Source: Rheum nobile
Taxonomy: Eukaryota; Streptophyta; Magnoliopsida; Caryophyllales; Polygonaceae
Length of the DNA: 64,000 bases
Direction of reading: 5' to 3'
Assembly (NCBI GenBank): GCA_027886185.1
Contig: WOAB01000563.1
Coordinates: 4,774,001 to 4,838,000 of the forward strand
Part shown: positions 1 through 13,206 of the stretch, piece after piece
Layout of the letters: the number at the start of each line of letters is the position of its first letter
Position numbering within the stretch: the stretch's first letter is position 1
Position numbers and translations under genes: made by a program
Notes under the pieces: model-generated
The model's database searches: none
Told to the model about the DNA's origin: nothing
Seen by the model: the letters and a program-made list of their open reading frames with translations, nothing else

Positions 1-72
1 TTTTCATACCAAAAATCGTTTTCTAAAGGGGATTTTTGTTTGCACACGCAAAATCTTGCGACGCACCCTATT

Positions 73-325
73 TTGGGTGCAACGCCGTTGCGCCCAAAAT
101 AGGGATTTTGTTTTTCAAAAAAAAAATCAATTCCTTGGGCGCAACCAGGATGCGCCCAAGGTCTGTGTGGATTTTTTTTTATTTTGAAAAATATTTTTTT
201 AAAGATTATTGAACCGATTTGGGTCTGAATCGGTTGATTTTGGGCGCAACCACGATGCGCCCATTTTATTTTTATTTTTTTTTCCCGAAAAAAAAAAAAA
301 ACTGGGTGCTTCGTGGTTGGGCCCA
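73..325. repeat. Left cluster of 23-nt palindromes
   Basis: Four copies of a near-palindrome with core TGGGCGCA-N7-TGCGCCCA lie at 73-97, 134-160, 241-263 and 303-325 (the last degenerate). They are separated by A/T homopolymers and by an AACCGATTT...AATCGGTT inverted motif near 210-238. No protein function is inferred. The short open frames here are translations of the palindrome. Confidence 0.8.
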
Positions 326-339
326 AATTTGTTTATATC

Positions 340-2570
340 CAATTTGGATGTTTTGTAGTTATATCCAATTTGATTATTATTATGATTATATCTTATAGTT
401 ATATCTATAGTTATATACAATTTGGTTATATCTCATGATTATATTCTATATTTATATACTATGGTTATATCATATAGTTATATGCTATGATTATATCTTA
501 TAGTTATATCCAATTTTGTTATTACTATATAATATAATCATAAGGATATAGCCAAATTGGATATAGCTATAAGGATATAACCAAATCACATATAACTATA
601 AGATATAGTCATAGTATATAAGTATATGATATAACCAATATATATGACTATATGATATAATATATGATTAAGCATACTATATAACTATGGAATATAATTG
701 TAAGATATAATCATAGTATATAATTATAAGATATAACCATAGTATATAACTATAGAATATAATATAGGATATAACCATAGTATATAACTATATAATATAA
801 CCATAAGATATAATCATAATATATAATTATAGAATATAACGATATGATATAAGATATAACCATAGTATATAACTATAGAATATAATATAGGATATAACCA
901 TAGTATATAACTATATAATATAACCATAAGATATAATCATAATATATAACTATAGAATATAACGATATGATATAACCAAATTTGATATAAGTCATATAAC
1001 TATAAGATATAATCATTATATAGAACTATATGATATAACCATAGTATATCTATATGATATAATATAAGATATAATCATAATATATAACTATGAAATATAA
1101 CCAAAAGATATAACCATAGTATATAACTATAGAATATAACCGTAGTATATGACCATAAGACATAACCAAATTGAATATAACAATATGATATAACCAAATT
1201 GGATATAAGTCATATAACTATAAGATATAATCATTGTATATAACTATATGATATAAGCATAATATATAACTATATAATATAACCATAAGATGTAATCATA
1301 ATATATAACTATATAATATAACAATTATATATATATAACTATAGAATATAACGATATGATATAACCAAATTGGATATAAGTCATATAAGTATAAGATATA
1401 ACCATAGTATATAACTATAGAATATAACCGTAATATATGACCATAAGACATAACCAAATTAGATATAACCATAGTTATATGTGATTTTCAAAGGATATAA
1501 TCATAGTATATAACTATAGGATATAACGATATGATATAACTAAATTGGATATAACTATAACATATAATCATAGTATATAACTATAGGATATAAACATAGT
1601 ATATAACTATATGATATAATATAGGATATAACTATAGTATATAATTATGGAATATAACCATAAGATATAATCATAGTATATAACTATAGAATATAACGAT
1701 ATGATATAAACAAATTGGATATAAGTCATATACCTATAACATATAATCATGGTATATAACTATAGAATATAACGATATGATATAACCAAATTGGATATAA
1801 GTCATATAACTATAAGATATAATCATTGTATATAACTATATGATATAAGCATAATATATAACTATATAATATAACCATAAGATATAATCATAATATATAA
1901 CTATATAATATAACGATTATATATATATAACTATATAATATAACGATATGATATAACCAAATTGGATATAAGTCATATAAGTATAAGATATAACCATAGT
2001 ATATAACTATAGAATATAACCGTAATATATGATCATAAGACATAACCAAATTGGATATAACCATAGTTATATGTGATTTTCAAAGGATATAATCATAGTA
2101 TATAACTATAGAATATAACGATATGATATAACCAAATTGGATATAACTATAACATATAATCATAGTATATAACTATAGGATATAAACATAGTATATAACT
2201 ATAGGATATAACTATAGTATATAATTATGGAATATAACCATAAGATATAATCATAGTATATAACTATAGGATATAACGATATGATATAACCAAATTGGAT
2301 ATAACTATAACATATAATCATAGTATATAACTATAGGATATAAACATAGTATATAACTATATGATATAATATAGGATATAACTATAGTATATAATTATGG
2401 AATATAACCATAGGATATAATCATAGTATATAACTATAGAATATAACGATATGATATAAACAAATTGGATATAAGTCATATAACTATAACATATAATCAT
2501 TTTATATAACTATATGATATAAGCATAGTATATAACTATATAATATAACCATAAGATATAATCATAACCT
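340..2570. repeat. AT-rich minisatellite array
   Basis: About 2.2 kb consists almost entirely of short variants of ATATAACCATAGTATATAAC and ATAACCAAATTGGATATAAG. A higher-order organisation is visible: the marker phrase GTTATATGTGATTTTCAAAG occurs near 1473 and again near 2065, about 592 bp apart, with similar flanks. A shorter duplication is seen at about 740-815 and 848-935. There is no coding potential. Confidence 0.9.
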
Positions 2571-2571
2571 T

Positions 2572-2830
2572 AAACCCCAAGACCTAACCCTAAACCCTAA
2601 AAAACACTACAAACCCTTTGGGCGCAACTAGGCTGCGCCCATAATTTTGGACGCAATCTAGTTGCGCCCAAAGGGTGTGCGGGGTTTAGGGGTTTGTACT
2701 CGAATGGACGAAAACCCCAAAACCCAAAACCTAAAAAACACTAGAAACCTCTTGGACGCAACCTGGTTGCGTCCAAAAACCCTAAACCCTAAACCACAAA
2801 TCCTAAAAAACACTAGAAATCCCTTGGGCG
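2572..2830. repeat. Degenerate telomere-like CCCTAAA repeats
   Basis: Scattered CCCTAAACCCTAAA and AACCCTAAA variants appear around 2580-2600, 2710-2740 and 2775-2800, mixed with AAAACACTAGAAACC spacers and palindrome copies. They resemble the plant telomere repeat but are short and imperfect, so they are interstitial or chance repeats and not a chromosome end. Confidence 0.5.
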
Positions 2831-3064
2831 CAATCACGATGCGCCCAGAAAAAAAAATTTAATTTTTTTAATTTTTTTTTTCTGGGCGCATCGTGGTTGC
2901 GCCCAAGGTGAACCAAGATTTTTTTTTATTTTTTTTTTAAAAATCGGCCATGAACCGGGTTTTTTAAAAACCCGATTCATTCACTTGGGCGCATCCTAGT
3001 TGCGCCCAAGGAATTGTTTTTTTTTTTTTAAATCCTGTTTTTGGGCGCAACCACGTTGCGCCCA
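2619..3064. repeat. Right cluster of 23-nt palindromes
   Basis: Seven further copies of TGGGCGCA-N7-TGCGCCCA lie at 2619-2641, 2648-2670, 2752-2776, 2825-2847, 2883-2905, 2986-3008 and 3042-3064. The N7 cores include ACCACGA/ATCACGA and the reverse-complementary TCGTGGT, so copies occur in both orientations. An AACCGGGTTT/AAACCCGATT inverted pair sits between copies at about 2953-2976. Confidence 0.85.
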
Positions 3065-3174
3065 AAAACAGGTGCGCCGTAAGAAATTGCTGGTGCGAAG
3101 ATTCTACCCGTTTCTAAATCATACCGAACATATTTTTTGAAACATATAGTTGTGCAAAATCTATATATATATAT

Positions 3175-6100
3175 ATTAAAGCAAAGGAATTTGAAGCCAC
3201 CATATTGATTATGGCCCCACAAATCCTATGTGTCAATTTGTGGTTAATCCAATTTTTTTATATTAATAATTCTATTTAATTTAAATCACAATATCTAATC
3301 ACAACTAACTTCAAATATTTAAAATTTTAAATCATAACATCTAATCACAACTAACTTCAAATATATAAAAACTATATACAACTTTTTTATAAAATTTAAT
3401 TTTTACAAATTACACATACAATAAGCTTATAATATATGATAGATTTCTTACTAAACTTATATATAAAATACATCTTATATTCATTTATGTAATTAGTAAT
3501 ATTAGTTTCATGCGTTTGCATATATAATTTGACCTATATAAATTTATGGACCAAAATCATACAATATATATAATTTCCAACTCATAGTGCATGTGCTTTT
3601 ATAATCAAGGCCACTATATTATATTATTACACATACAAATTTATGGCCCATTTAGAGTAAAATGACCCGAATAAATTTTATGGTCCATCTATATATATTA
3701 AAGCTATTGAATTTTGAGCCACCAAAATGCTTTTGGCCCCACAAATCCTACATGTCGTTTTGTTATTAATGCACTTTTTTTCCTTAACATTATATTTCAA
3801 TTTAAACCACAATATCTAATCACACCTAACTTCAAATATATAAAAACTATATACAACTTTGTTGAATGCTTATACATTTTTTTATAAATTTTGATCTCTA
3901 CAAATTGCAAATAATAAGCTTATATCTGTCAAACTAATATATGATAGAATTCCTACTAAACTTATATATAAAATACATCTTATATTCATTTGTGTAATTA
4001 GTAATATTATTTGTATGACTTTGCATATATAGTATGATATATATAAATTTATGGGCCAAAATCATACAATATATACAATTTTCAACTCACAATACATGTG
4101 CTTTTATAATTCAACCCACTATATTATATTATTACACATACATATTTTATTAACAATTTAGTGAAATTTTAGACTAATGTATCTTAACAAACTTAATTTA
4201 TATAATCTTAAGATTTTCTTCTAAACCTTTCAATTTTAACAACTCATCTTAACAACGATTATATCATATCGGATTTTTAACGAATGTATAATGTACGTTC
4301 CCATTTAGCAATTTTTTTTATTATAATTTTCTATAAAAAATACATGGTCTCCATTTTTCGATTTTACAATGTTTCTATGGGCTTATTACTTATCATTTTG
4401 CAAAATGTAGTTTTCAGTTTTAAAAAATTAAATTGAGTTTGTTAATCACCAAGAAAATATTCACTAACAAACCATGAAATATCAATTACTCCCTCCGTCC
4501 CAAAATATAGTTCATGTTTCGGTTTTGGACACTGTTCATAGTTAAGGACAATCTTCAAGATTTCTTTCAATATATAAGAAAAAACATAGTCATGTGTGAT
4601 CTTGTTTTATTCGTCTCAACGAGTACTTTGATAATATCAAAAAATTATAATTTTTAGGGTTATATAATTAGAGATATTAACGATATAAAACCCGCCTCGA
4701 CGAATGTGCCAAACCCAAACAAGAACAATATAATGGGACAGAGGGAGTATAAATTACCAAGAAAATTTTGTGAAATAAAAAAAAAGCTAAAAAATCTAGC
4801 TAAATCTTTGTTATATCAAACTTTCAATTTCATATGATTATACACATTATCAAAAGTAAATTAAATGTAGTACATATACAAAATTTTAAATTATTTGAAT
4901 TTGAGATAACTTTACACCTACATAAATCAGCCACTACTGATTAATTAATTATTCAAATAACTTTTCAGTTATCGTTTTCTATAAGTAAGAATATAAATTA
5001 AAATCAAAATCTTAAAACTTTAGACGGGTCCATTACGTAATTATAAAAAACTAAAAAAATGTGATTTATCTGACTGATTTGTAATATTTTTATATATATA
5101 TTTTGCTGAATTATTTCATATATTTATTTTAACAAAAAGTTAAAATCACAAAATTATTTTTTTCCCTTCGTTTGATCTCATATCCCCCTTCGAGACACCA
5201 AAACAATAATGGATTAACTTTGCTTACGTGTTAATTTGCGATTAATCCTTTTTTTATTAAAGCAAAGGAATTTGAAGCCACCATATTGATTATGGCCCCA
5301 CAAATCCTATGTGTCAATTTGTGGTTAATCCAATTTTTTTATATTAATAATTCTATTTAATTTAAATCACAATATATAATCACAACTAACTTCAAATATT
5401 TAAAATTTTAAATCACAATATCTAATCACAACTAACTTCAAATATATAAAAACTATATACAACTTTTTTATAAAATTTAATTTCTACAAATTACACATAC
5501 AATAAGCTTATAATATATGATAGATTTCTTACTAAACTTATATATAAAATACATCTTATATTCATTTATGTAATTAGTAATATTAGTTTCATGCGTTTGC
5601 ATATATAATTTGACGTATATAAATTTATGGACCAAAATCATACAATATATACAATTTCCAACTCATAGTGCATGTGCTTTTATAATCAAGGCCACTATAT
5701 TATATTATTACACATACAAATTTATGGCCCATTTAGAGTAAAATGACCCGAATAAATTTTATGGTCCATCTATATATATTAAAGCTATTGAATTTCGAGC
5801 CACCAAAATGCTTTTGGCCCCACAAATTCTACATGTCATTTTGTTATTAATGGACTTTTTTTTTCTTAACCTTATATTTCAATTTAAACCACAATATCTA
5901 ATCACACCTAACTTCAAATATATAAAAACTATATACAACTTTGTTGAATGCTTATACATTTTTTTATAAATTTTGATCTCTACAAATTGCAAAAAATAAG
6001 CTTATATCTGTCAAACTAATATATGATAGAATTCCTACTAAACTTATATATAAAATACATCTTATATTCATTTGTGTAATTAGTAATATTATTTTTATGA

Positions 6101-9100
6101 CTTTGCATATATAGTATGATATATATAAATTTATGGGCCAAAATCATACAATATATACAATTTTCAACTCACAGTACATGTGCTTTTATAATTCAACCCA
6201 CTATATTATATTATTACACATACATATTTTATTAACAATTTAGTGAAATTTCAGACTAATGTATCTTAACAAACTTAATTTATATAATCTTGAGATTTTC
6301 TTCTAAACCTTTCAATTTTAACAACTCATCTTAACAACGATTATATCATATCGGATTTTTAACGAATGTATATTGTACGTTCCATTTTAACAATTTTTTT
6401 TTGATTATAATTTTCTATAAAAAATACACGGTCTCCATTTTCCGATTTTACAATGTTTATATGGGCTTATTACTTATCATTTTGCAAAATGTAATTTTCA
6501 GTTTTAAAAAATTAAATTGAGTTTGTTAATCACCAAGAAAATATTCACTAACAAACCGTGAAATATCAATTATAAATTACCAAGAAAATTTTGTGAAATC
6601 AAACAAAAAGCTAAAAAATCTAGCTAAATCTTTGTTATATCAAACTTTCAATTTCATATGATTATACACATTATCAAAAGTAAATTAAATGTAGTACATA
6701 TACAAAATTTTAAATTATTTGAATTTGAGATAACTTTACACCTACATAAATCAGCCACTACTGATTAATTAATTATTCAAATAACTTTTCAGTCATCGTT
6801 TTCTATAAGTAAGGATATAAATTAAAATCAAAATCTTAAAACTTTAGACGGGTCCATTACGTAATTAGAAAAAACTAAAAAAATGTGATTTATCTGGCTG
6901 ATTTGTAATATTTTTATATATATATTTTGCTGAATTATTTCATATATTTATTTTAACAAAAAGTTAAAATCACAAAATTATTTGTTTCCCTTCGTTTGAT
7001 CTCTTATCCCCCTTAGAGACACCAAAACAATAATGGATTAACTTTGCTTACGTGTTAATTTGCGATTAATCCTTTTTTTATTAAAACAAAGGAATTTGAA
7101 GCCACCATATTGATTATGGCCCCACAAATCCTATGTGTCAATTTGTGGTTAATTCAATTTTTTTATATTAATAATTCTATTTAATTTAAATCACAATATC
7201 TAATCACAACTAACTTCAAATATTTAAAATTTTAAATCACAATATCTAATCACAACTAACTTCAAATATATAAAATTTATATACAACTTTTTTATAAAAT
7301 TTAATTTCTACAAATTACACATACAATAAGCTTATAATATATGATAGATTTCTTACTAAACTTATATATAAAATACATCTTATATTCATTTATGTAATTA
7401 GTAATATTAGTTTCATGCGTTTGCATATATAATTTGACCTATATAAATTTATGGACCAAAATCATACAATATATACAATTTCCAACTCATAGTGCATGTG
7501 CTTTTATAATCAAGGCCACTATATTATATTATTACACATACAAATTTATGGCCCATTTAGAGTAAAATGACTCGAATAAATTTTATGGTCCATCTATATA
7601 TATTAAAGCTATTGAATTTCGAGCCACCAAAATGTTTTTGGCCCCACAAATCCTACATGTCATTTTGTTATTAATGCACTTTTTTTTCTTCTTAACCTTA
7701 TATTTCAATTTAAACCACAATATCTAATCACACCTAACTTCAAATATATAAAAACTATATACAACTTTGTTGAATGCTTATACATTTTTTTATAAATTTT
7801 GATCTCTAAAAATTGCAAATAATAAGCTTATATCTGTCAAACTAATATATGATAGAATTCCTACTAAACTTATATATAAAATACATCTTATATTCATTTG
7901 TGTAATTAGTAATATTATTTTTATGACTTTGCATATATAGTATGATATATATAAATTTATGGGCCAAAATCATACAATATATACAATTTTCAACTCACAA
8001 TACATGTGCTTTTATAATTCAACCCACTATATTATATTATTACACATACATATTTTATTAACAATTTAGTGAAATTTCAGACTAATGTATCTTAACAAAC
8101 TTAATTTATATAATCTTGAGATTTTCTTCTAAACCTTTCATTTTTAACAACTCATCTTAACAACGATTATATCATATCGGATTTTTAACGAATGTATATT
8201 GTACGTTCTCGTTTAACAATTTTTTTTTATTATAATTTTCTATAAAAAATACAGGGTCTCCATTTTCCGATTTTACAATGTTTATATGGGCTTATTACTT
8301 ATCATTTTGCAAAATGTAATTTTCAGTTTTAAAAAATTAAATTGAGTTTGTTAATCACCAAGAAAATATTCACTAACAAACCGTGAAATATCAATTATAA
8401 ATTATCAAGAAAATTTTGTGAAATCAAACAAAAAGCTAAAAAATCTAGCTAAATCTTTGTTATATCAAACTTTCAATTTCATATGATTATACACATTATC
8501 AAAAGTAAATTAAATGTAGTACATATACAAAATTTTAAATTATTTGAATTTGAGATAACTTTACACCTACATAAATCAGCCACTACTGATTAATTAATTA
8601 TTCAAATAACTTTTCAGTCATCGTTTTCTATAAGTAAGGATATAAATTAAAATCAAAATCTTAAAACTTTAGACGGGTCCATTACGTAATTAGAAAAAAC
8701 TAAAAAAATGTGATTTATCTGGCTGATTTGTAATATTTTTATATATATATTTTACTGAATTATTTCATATATTTATTTTAACAAAAAGTTAAAATCACTG
8801 AATTATTTGATCTCATATCCCCCTTCGAGACACCAAAACAATAATGGATTAACTTTGCTTACGTGTTAATTTGCGATTAATCCTTTTTTGATTAAAGCAA
8901 AGGAATTTGAAGCCACCATATTGATTATGGCCCCACAAATCCTATGTGTCAATTTGTGGTTAATCCAATTTTTTTATATTAATAATTCTATTTAATTTAA
9001 ATCACAATATCTAATCACAACTAACTTCAAATATTTAAAATTTTAAATCACAATATCTAATCACAACTAACTTCAAATATATAAAAACTATATACAAAAT

Positions 9101-9553
9101 TTTTATAAAATTTAATTTCTACAAATTACACATACAATAAGCTTATAATATATGATAGATTTCTTACTAAACTTATATATAAAGTACATCTTATATTCAT
9201 TTATGTAATTAGTAATATTAGTTTTATGCGTTTGCATATATAATTTGACGTATATAAATTTATGGACCAAAATCATACAATATATACAATTTCCAACTCA
9301 TAGTGCATGTGCTTTTATAATCAAGGCCACTATATTATATTATTACACATACAAATTTATGGCCCATTTAGAGTAAAATGACCCGAATAAATTTTATGGT
9401 CCATCTATATATATTAAAGCTATTGAATTTCGAGCCACCAAAATGCTTTTGGCCCCACAAATTCTACATGTCATTTTGTTATTAATGGACTTTTTTTTTC
9501 TTAACCTTATATTTCAATTTAAACCATAATATCTAATCACACCTAACTTCAAA
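3175..9553 (+). repeat. Tandem array of about 1.82-kb units
   Basis: Units start at 3175, 5256, 7080 and 8891 with ATTAAAGCAAAGGAATTTG (7080 has one change). The spacings are 2081, 1824 and 1811 bp, and the first is longer because it holds a 261-bp MITE insertion. Each unit contains two diverged related halves; the second starts with TCTATATATATTAAAGC at 3688, 5769, 7593 and 9404. The last unit is cut at 9553 by an LTR-element fragment. No open frames of note. Confidence 0.9.
4489..4747. mobile_element. Stowaway-type MITE
   Basis: The termini CTCCCTCCGTCCCAAAATAT and, inverted, CTCCCTCTGTCCCATTATAT are the classic Stowaway (Tc1/mariner) inverted repeats. TA is duplicated at 4487-4488 and 4748-4749. 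The other tandem units keep the empty site with a single TA (for example near 6570), which proves both ends. Length is 259 bp with no coding capacity. A mariner transposase supplied in trans is expected from family knowledge. Confidence 0.95.
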
Positions 9554-9730
9554 ATAAGAAGGTTGCGCTGCCGAAACCCTAGTTCCGCCGCGGCCGCACC
9601 AAACCCACCCCCTAGGGTTCCCACGTTGCTGATGTTAACAAAAGAGAGAGGGATTACAAAATTAGGTTAATTTTGTTTGTTTTAATTTAAAGAAGGAGAA
9701 AAAAAAAAAGAAAAAGAAAAAAAAGAGAGA

Positions 9731-10219
9731 TTGTTAATTTTGTTTGTTTGTTTTTTATTTGGGAACATGCGTGTTATTCTCATTTACGACGAGGATGCGT
9801 CACCCATTTATGATGACTATCCTGAGGACGCATCGCCCGTCTTTGATGCTTACCCCGGGGATGCACGGCCCGTCTATGATGACTACGTCGAGAGCGCGCT
9901 GCCAGTCTACGATATCTATCCCGAGGGCGACGAATGGTATGCTTGGGAGCCCACGATCGTGACCGACACCGAGCCTTTGGCGCCAGTGAACACCCAACCG
10001 CCCCCTCTGGTGATCTCAACACTCCCTTTGATAGATTCCATGGTGTTGGACGTGCCTCCCTTCGTTCATCGTCTGTTCACCCTTGCCCATACATGTTCGA
10101 AGCGGGGACGCTTCGATTCTAAGGGGGGGAGATTGATAGCATCATGGCCAGCCATCAGATGGTTCACTAAGGGGCTGAGTCAACCAAGACCATGGCGTCC
10201 TCCCTGGAGTAGTACTTAG
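9731..10219 (+). pseudogene. Acidic-repeat ORF of truncated LTR element
   Basis: This 162-residue frame is rich in Asp, Pro and Tyr. It has an imperfect repeat of about 12-14 residues (patterns such as YDDYPEDASPVFDAYPGDA) between residues 18 and 65, encoded by a DNA tandem repeat at about 9785-9930. It continues past the polypurine tract into the LTR and ends with PRPWRPPW, a tail also found in the 31.7-kb element. No catalytic domain is visible. It is probably a gag or pol-tail remnant left after internal deletion, and its function is unknown. A deletion may have fused unrelated frames. Confidence 0.4.
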
Positions 10220-10744
10220 CTCAGTTTACTATATATTTCTATATTATAAGTTAATTCCAGTTATAGTATGTTTCCCGTTTAGTATTTCTAATTCAGTCAT
10301 TTCTATTTCGGGCGTGTGCCAACTCTTGTAGAGTGGGCCGGCCCATTTAGCTAGAATTAGGCCCAAGCCCATTAGGGTTTTTGGGAGAGTTCTTTGGCTA
10401 TAAGTAGCCCCCTTTGTACTTCATTTTAATTACGTTGGATTTTAGTTTACAAGTTGAGTTCGCTCCTTAGAAGTTGAGTACGCTCCTTCCTTGAATCCTA
10501 ACGTCACCCCTTCGATCTCCGGATCAACCTATCCCATAGCTCGTCGCTTCGAGCAAATCATTCACCGTCTCTTCGGTACTCAAGGTCATCTCTTTGACCT
10601 ATTCGTCATCTCTTTGACGCGTTAGAAAGGGTTATCTCTTTAATCCTAGGAAAGCCATCACTTTGGCTACGGAGGAGAAGATTCAACCTAGCTTGAGGAG
10701 TCAAGATCCTACATCGCGACATCGCACAGGGGTTGTTCGCATCA
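10135..10744 (+). repeat. 3' LTR of the truncated element
   Basis: It runs from TGATAGC to CGCATCA, 610 bp, directly after the polypurine stretch AAGGGGGGGAGAT. Its first half resembles the LTR of the 31.2-kb element (reverse strand). Its last ~310 bp (from about 10434) closely match the last ~310 bp of the LTRs at 56071-57050 and 58944-59923. It is therefore a modular U3/U5 combination. Confidence 0.8.
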
Positions 10745-10931
10745 GGTCCGGACCGTAATTTTTACGGTCCGGACCGTAATCGAACCCTTTAAATGCCAAA
10801 AAATATAAAAACCGGTCTTTACGGTCCGGACCGTGGACCGGACCATAAAGGACCGGACCGTAACGGTCCGGTCCACGGTCCATACTTTCAAAAGTTTACG
10901 GTCCACCGGTCCGGACCGGATGCCCATCCTT
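10745..10931. repeat. GGTCCGGACC palindrome block, hAT-like edge
   Basis: About 180 bp are packed with ACGGTCCGGACCGT palindromes and variants. The right edge, read on the minus strand, is TAAGGATGGGCATCCGG, which resembles terminal repeats of plant hAT MITEs (CAGGGATGGGCA-type). The left edge is fused directly to the LTR end and lacks a matching terminal repeat, so element type and boundaries are uncertain. Confidence 0.4.
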
Positions 10932-10946
10932 AATCTCAGAGAAGGA

Positions 10947-11917
10947 TGATGCCCCGCGGTGGGCACGTAGCGCCTCGCGGCCAGAAGACTTTATTTCCTT
11001 ATTTTTGCTATTTCGGATTTCCTTATTTTCTATTATTTTATTTCCTTTGTTATTTTGCATTAGGTTAACTTTATTTTTCAAAGCCTATTTAAGATCTTTT
11101 CCAGGTCTTAGATAGAGAGTTCGTTTTTCTTTCTGCCTCCAGGGTTTTTAACCCATGGAGAGCTAAATACCTTTGTTCTGCTAGACGTTTGAAGCAATAC
11201 AGTTGATTCGGTTGTGAGATTTATATTCCTTGTTCTTATTCTTATGTGCGTTGGTTTGATTCTCTTGGTTATATTGATTATTGATTTATCATTGTTCTTC
11301 ATAGTCTGGCTAGCTAGGTTGAGTAATATTTATCAATGGCTAGGATTGCATATAGGGGTTCCGAGTGCATATCTAGTGGCAAACACAATTGTGCGTATAG
11401 GGGTTCCGAGCGTACAATTGTGAGTGAGAGTCAGTTGCATGCGAGTATTGATACGTCTTTCTATTTGCATGTATCCTATATCCTTGTGTGCATTGCTATT
11501 GCTTTGTTGGTGGTAAAGTATACCGACAACTGTGAGAATCAGTGGTATTTTACCATTGGCATAGTAATAAGTCTATCGACAACTGTGAGAATCGATAGTG
11601 CTTAAGATCAGGGTGGGAACAACCATAAGAATAGTTAAAGAACTTGGATTGAATAGATTTCAGTGATCAACTTATATCTCTGTATTGTGGATCTCGTTCT
11701 AGTGGAACTACTTTCCCCATTCATATTCTCAAGCCAATTAAACCTGTTTACTTTGCTCTGTTTGATAATCAAAACCCCCTTTCTTGTTACTTTGCATGCT
11801 TAGAAACACTTAGAAAGATCACTTCCTCCCTGTGGATTCGACCCTTGCTTGCCTCTACTACTTGTTTAGGTTTGTTAGGATTATTTTGTTTAAGGTGTCA
11901 CGACAACCCCTTATCAA
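10947..11917 (+). repeat. Probable solo LTR (gypsy type)
   Basis: This AT-rich block of about 0.97 kb has the features of a long gypsy LTR. The phrase TCCCTGTGGATTCGACCC (about 11828-11845) and the end ...CCCCTTATCA (11917) resemble Athila/Tat-lineage LTR ends as I remember them. A duplicated phrase TATAGGGGTTCCGAG occurs near 11350 and 11395. The start TGATGCCC at 10947 is a guess after a purine run. No target duplication or internal region was found. Confidence 0.45.
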
Positions 11918-13206
11918 TACTATAAAAATCTTCAAAATTTCATCAAATAACTCAATTTTTTTTGTATGAACAGTACCTTTGATCTAATATAAATATTTTC
12001 TTTTATTTGGATATTAACTTTCACATTTATATTCTATGATAAATGTGTTATATAAATATTTTAACTTAATATAAAGGTCAAATATATTATCCATTGTGAA
12101 TATATATGCATGGAATTTTAAATTGAGCTTGCCTTTTATTTTATCTTTTTTGAGTAATTAAAATAATTTTTTTTTAATAATCATTGAAATAAATATATTC
12201 AAATATTGAGTTCCACCTTATTTTTCAATAATTATTTTTAATATTCATTATAATAAATACATACGAGATAATATCATGTTTATTAGGTTAATGTCACTTC
12301 TTTAGTTCTTTTCCATATGCAAATGAAATATCTAAAACATAATATTTTATATCATAAAATAGCTTGCTCTGATAAATATTGGTTTTGTAACCTTACGTAT
12401 ATTATTATTTTCGTAAATATTAAAAAATTATTGTTTTATATTGTGATTTTTACAAGTATCGTTAACAACAATTTCGGATCCTCATTGTTTAGCGACATAT
12501 ATTTTCTTGAAAAACATAAATCTTATTTTAATATAAATTTTTTATTTTAAAATTTACAATGGCCTTATTCATTAATTATACATATATAATTTTAATTTTT
12601 ATAATTTGAAAATCTTCACCTTACTTTATTTTATCCATGTTTAACCAAAACTTAGTTTGAAGGTATAATACAGTAACTAAGATTTGAAAATTTTGATTAT
12701 GAATTGTTCAAATATCAAACTAATAAAAAACTTAAGAAATAAAGAATTTGTTATAATACTTAATATTGATCATGTTCACGATTTTGTCAATATTATTTTT
12801 TCTTTAAAAAATTTTCTATTATAATCCAAACATGAGTTATACATATTATGAATATTTTTGGCTTTTTTATTCAAAACATATAATTACTAATCTAATAGTT
12901 TTTGTCAATGAACCACACATTAATTATTTGTTTGAAATCTGTTTAAATTGTTTAAAAGACCATCTATTATATATGCCACGTATAAATAAATTTGTAAATC
13001 GAGAATAATTTTATCGAGATTTTTAGATTAATAATCATTATAATATATCTATATTAACTATTCTCTAAATGAGTCTACATAAATTCCTACATATCATAGC
13101 ATATCATTTACAATGATCCAGCGAGAACTATATTTTTCTAAAAAATACTTCGATATAACATTAATTTAATTCAATCATTTTTTTTTATTTTCTCAAATTC
13201 TATTTA
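11918..13206. other. AT-rich spacer before the Helitron terminus
   Basis: About 1.3 kb of AT-rich sequence without a convincing gene, repeat or RNA. Short open frames (for example 12317-12550) show low-complexity AT-driven composition. It lies just inside the 3' terminus of the candidate Helitron. Confidence 0.6.

Larger units (their letters stand above)
9554..10744 (+). mobile_element. 5'-truncated LTR retrotransposon fragment
   Basis: The sequence begins abruptly inside a leader matching that of the minus-strand element at 31243-33605 (shared phrases AAACCCTA and TTCCGCCGCGG near 9576-9595). It then carries a short open frame, an 18-nt hairpin CGAAGCGGGGACGCTTCG (10099-10116), a polypurine tract and one LTR (10135-10744). 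The 5' LTR, most of gag and all of pol are missing. The left junction cuts the Helitron tandem unit at 9553. Confidence 0.75.

Noticed and set aside
340..2570. CRISPR-like array
   Set aside because: No constant repeat with unique spacers; it is a diverged AT minisatellite in a plant nuclear context.
2572..2830. Chromosome end or telomere
   Set aside because: The CCCTAAA-like units are few, imperfect and internal, with transposon DNA on both sides.
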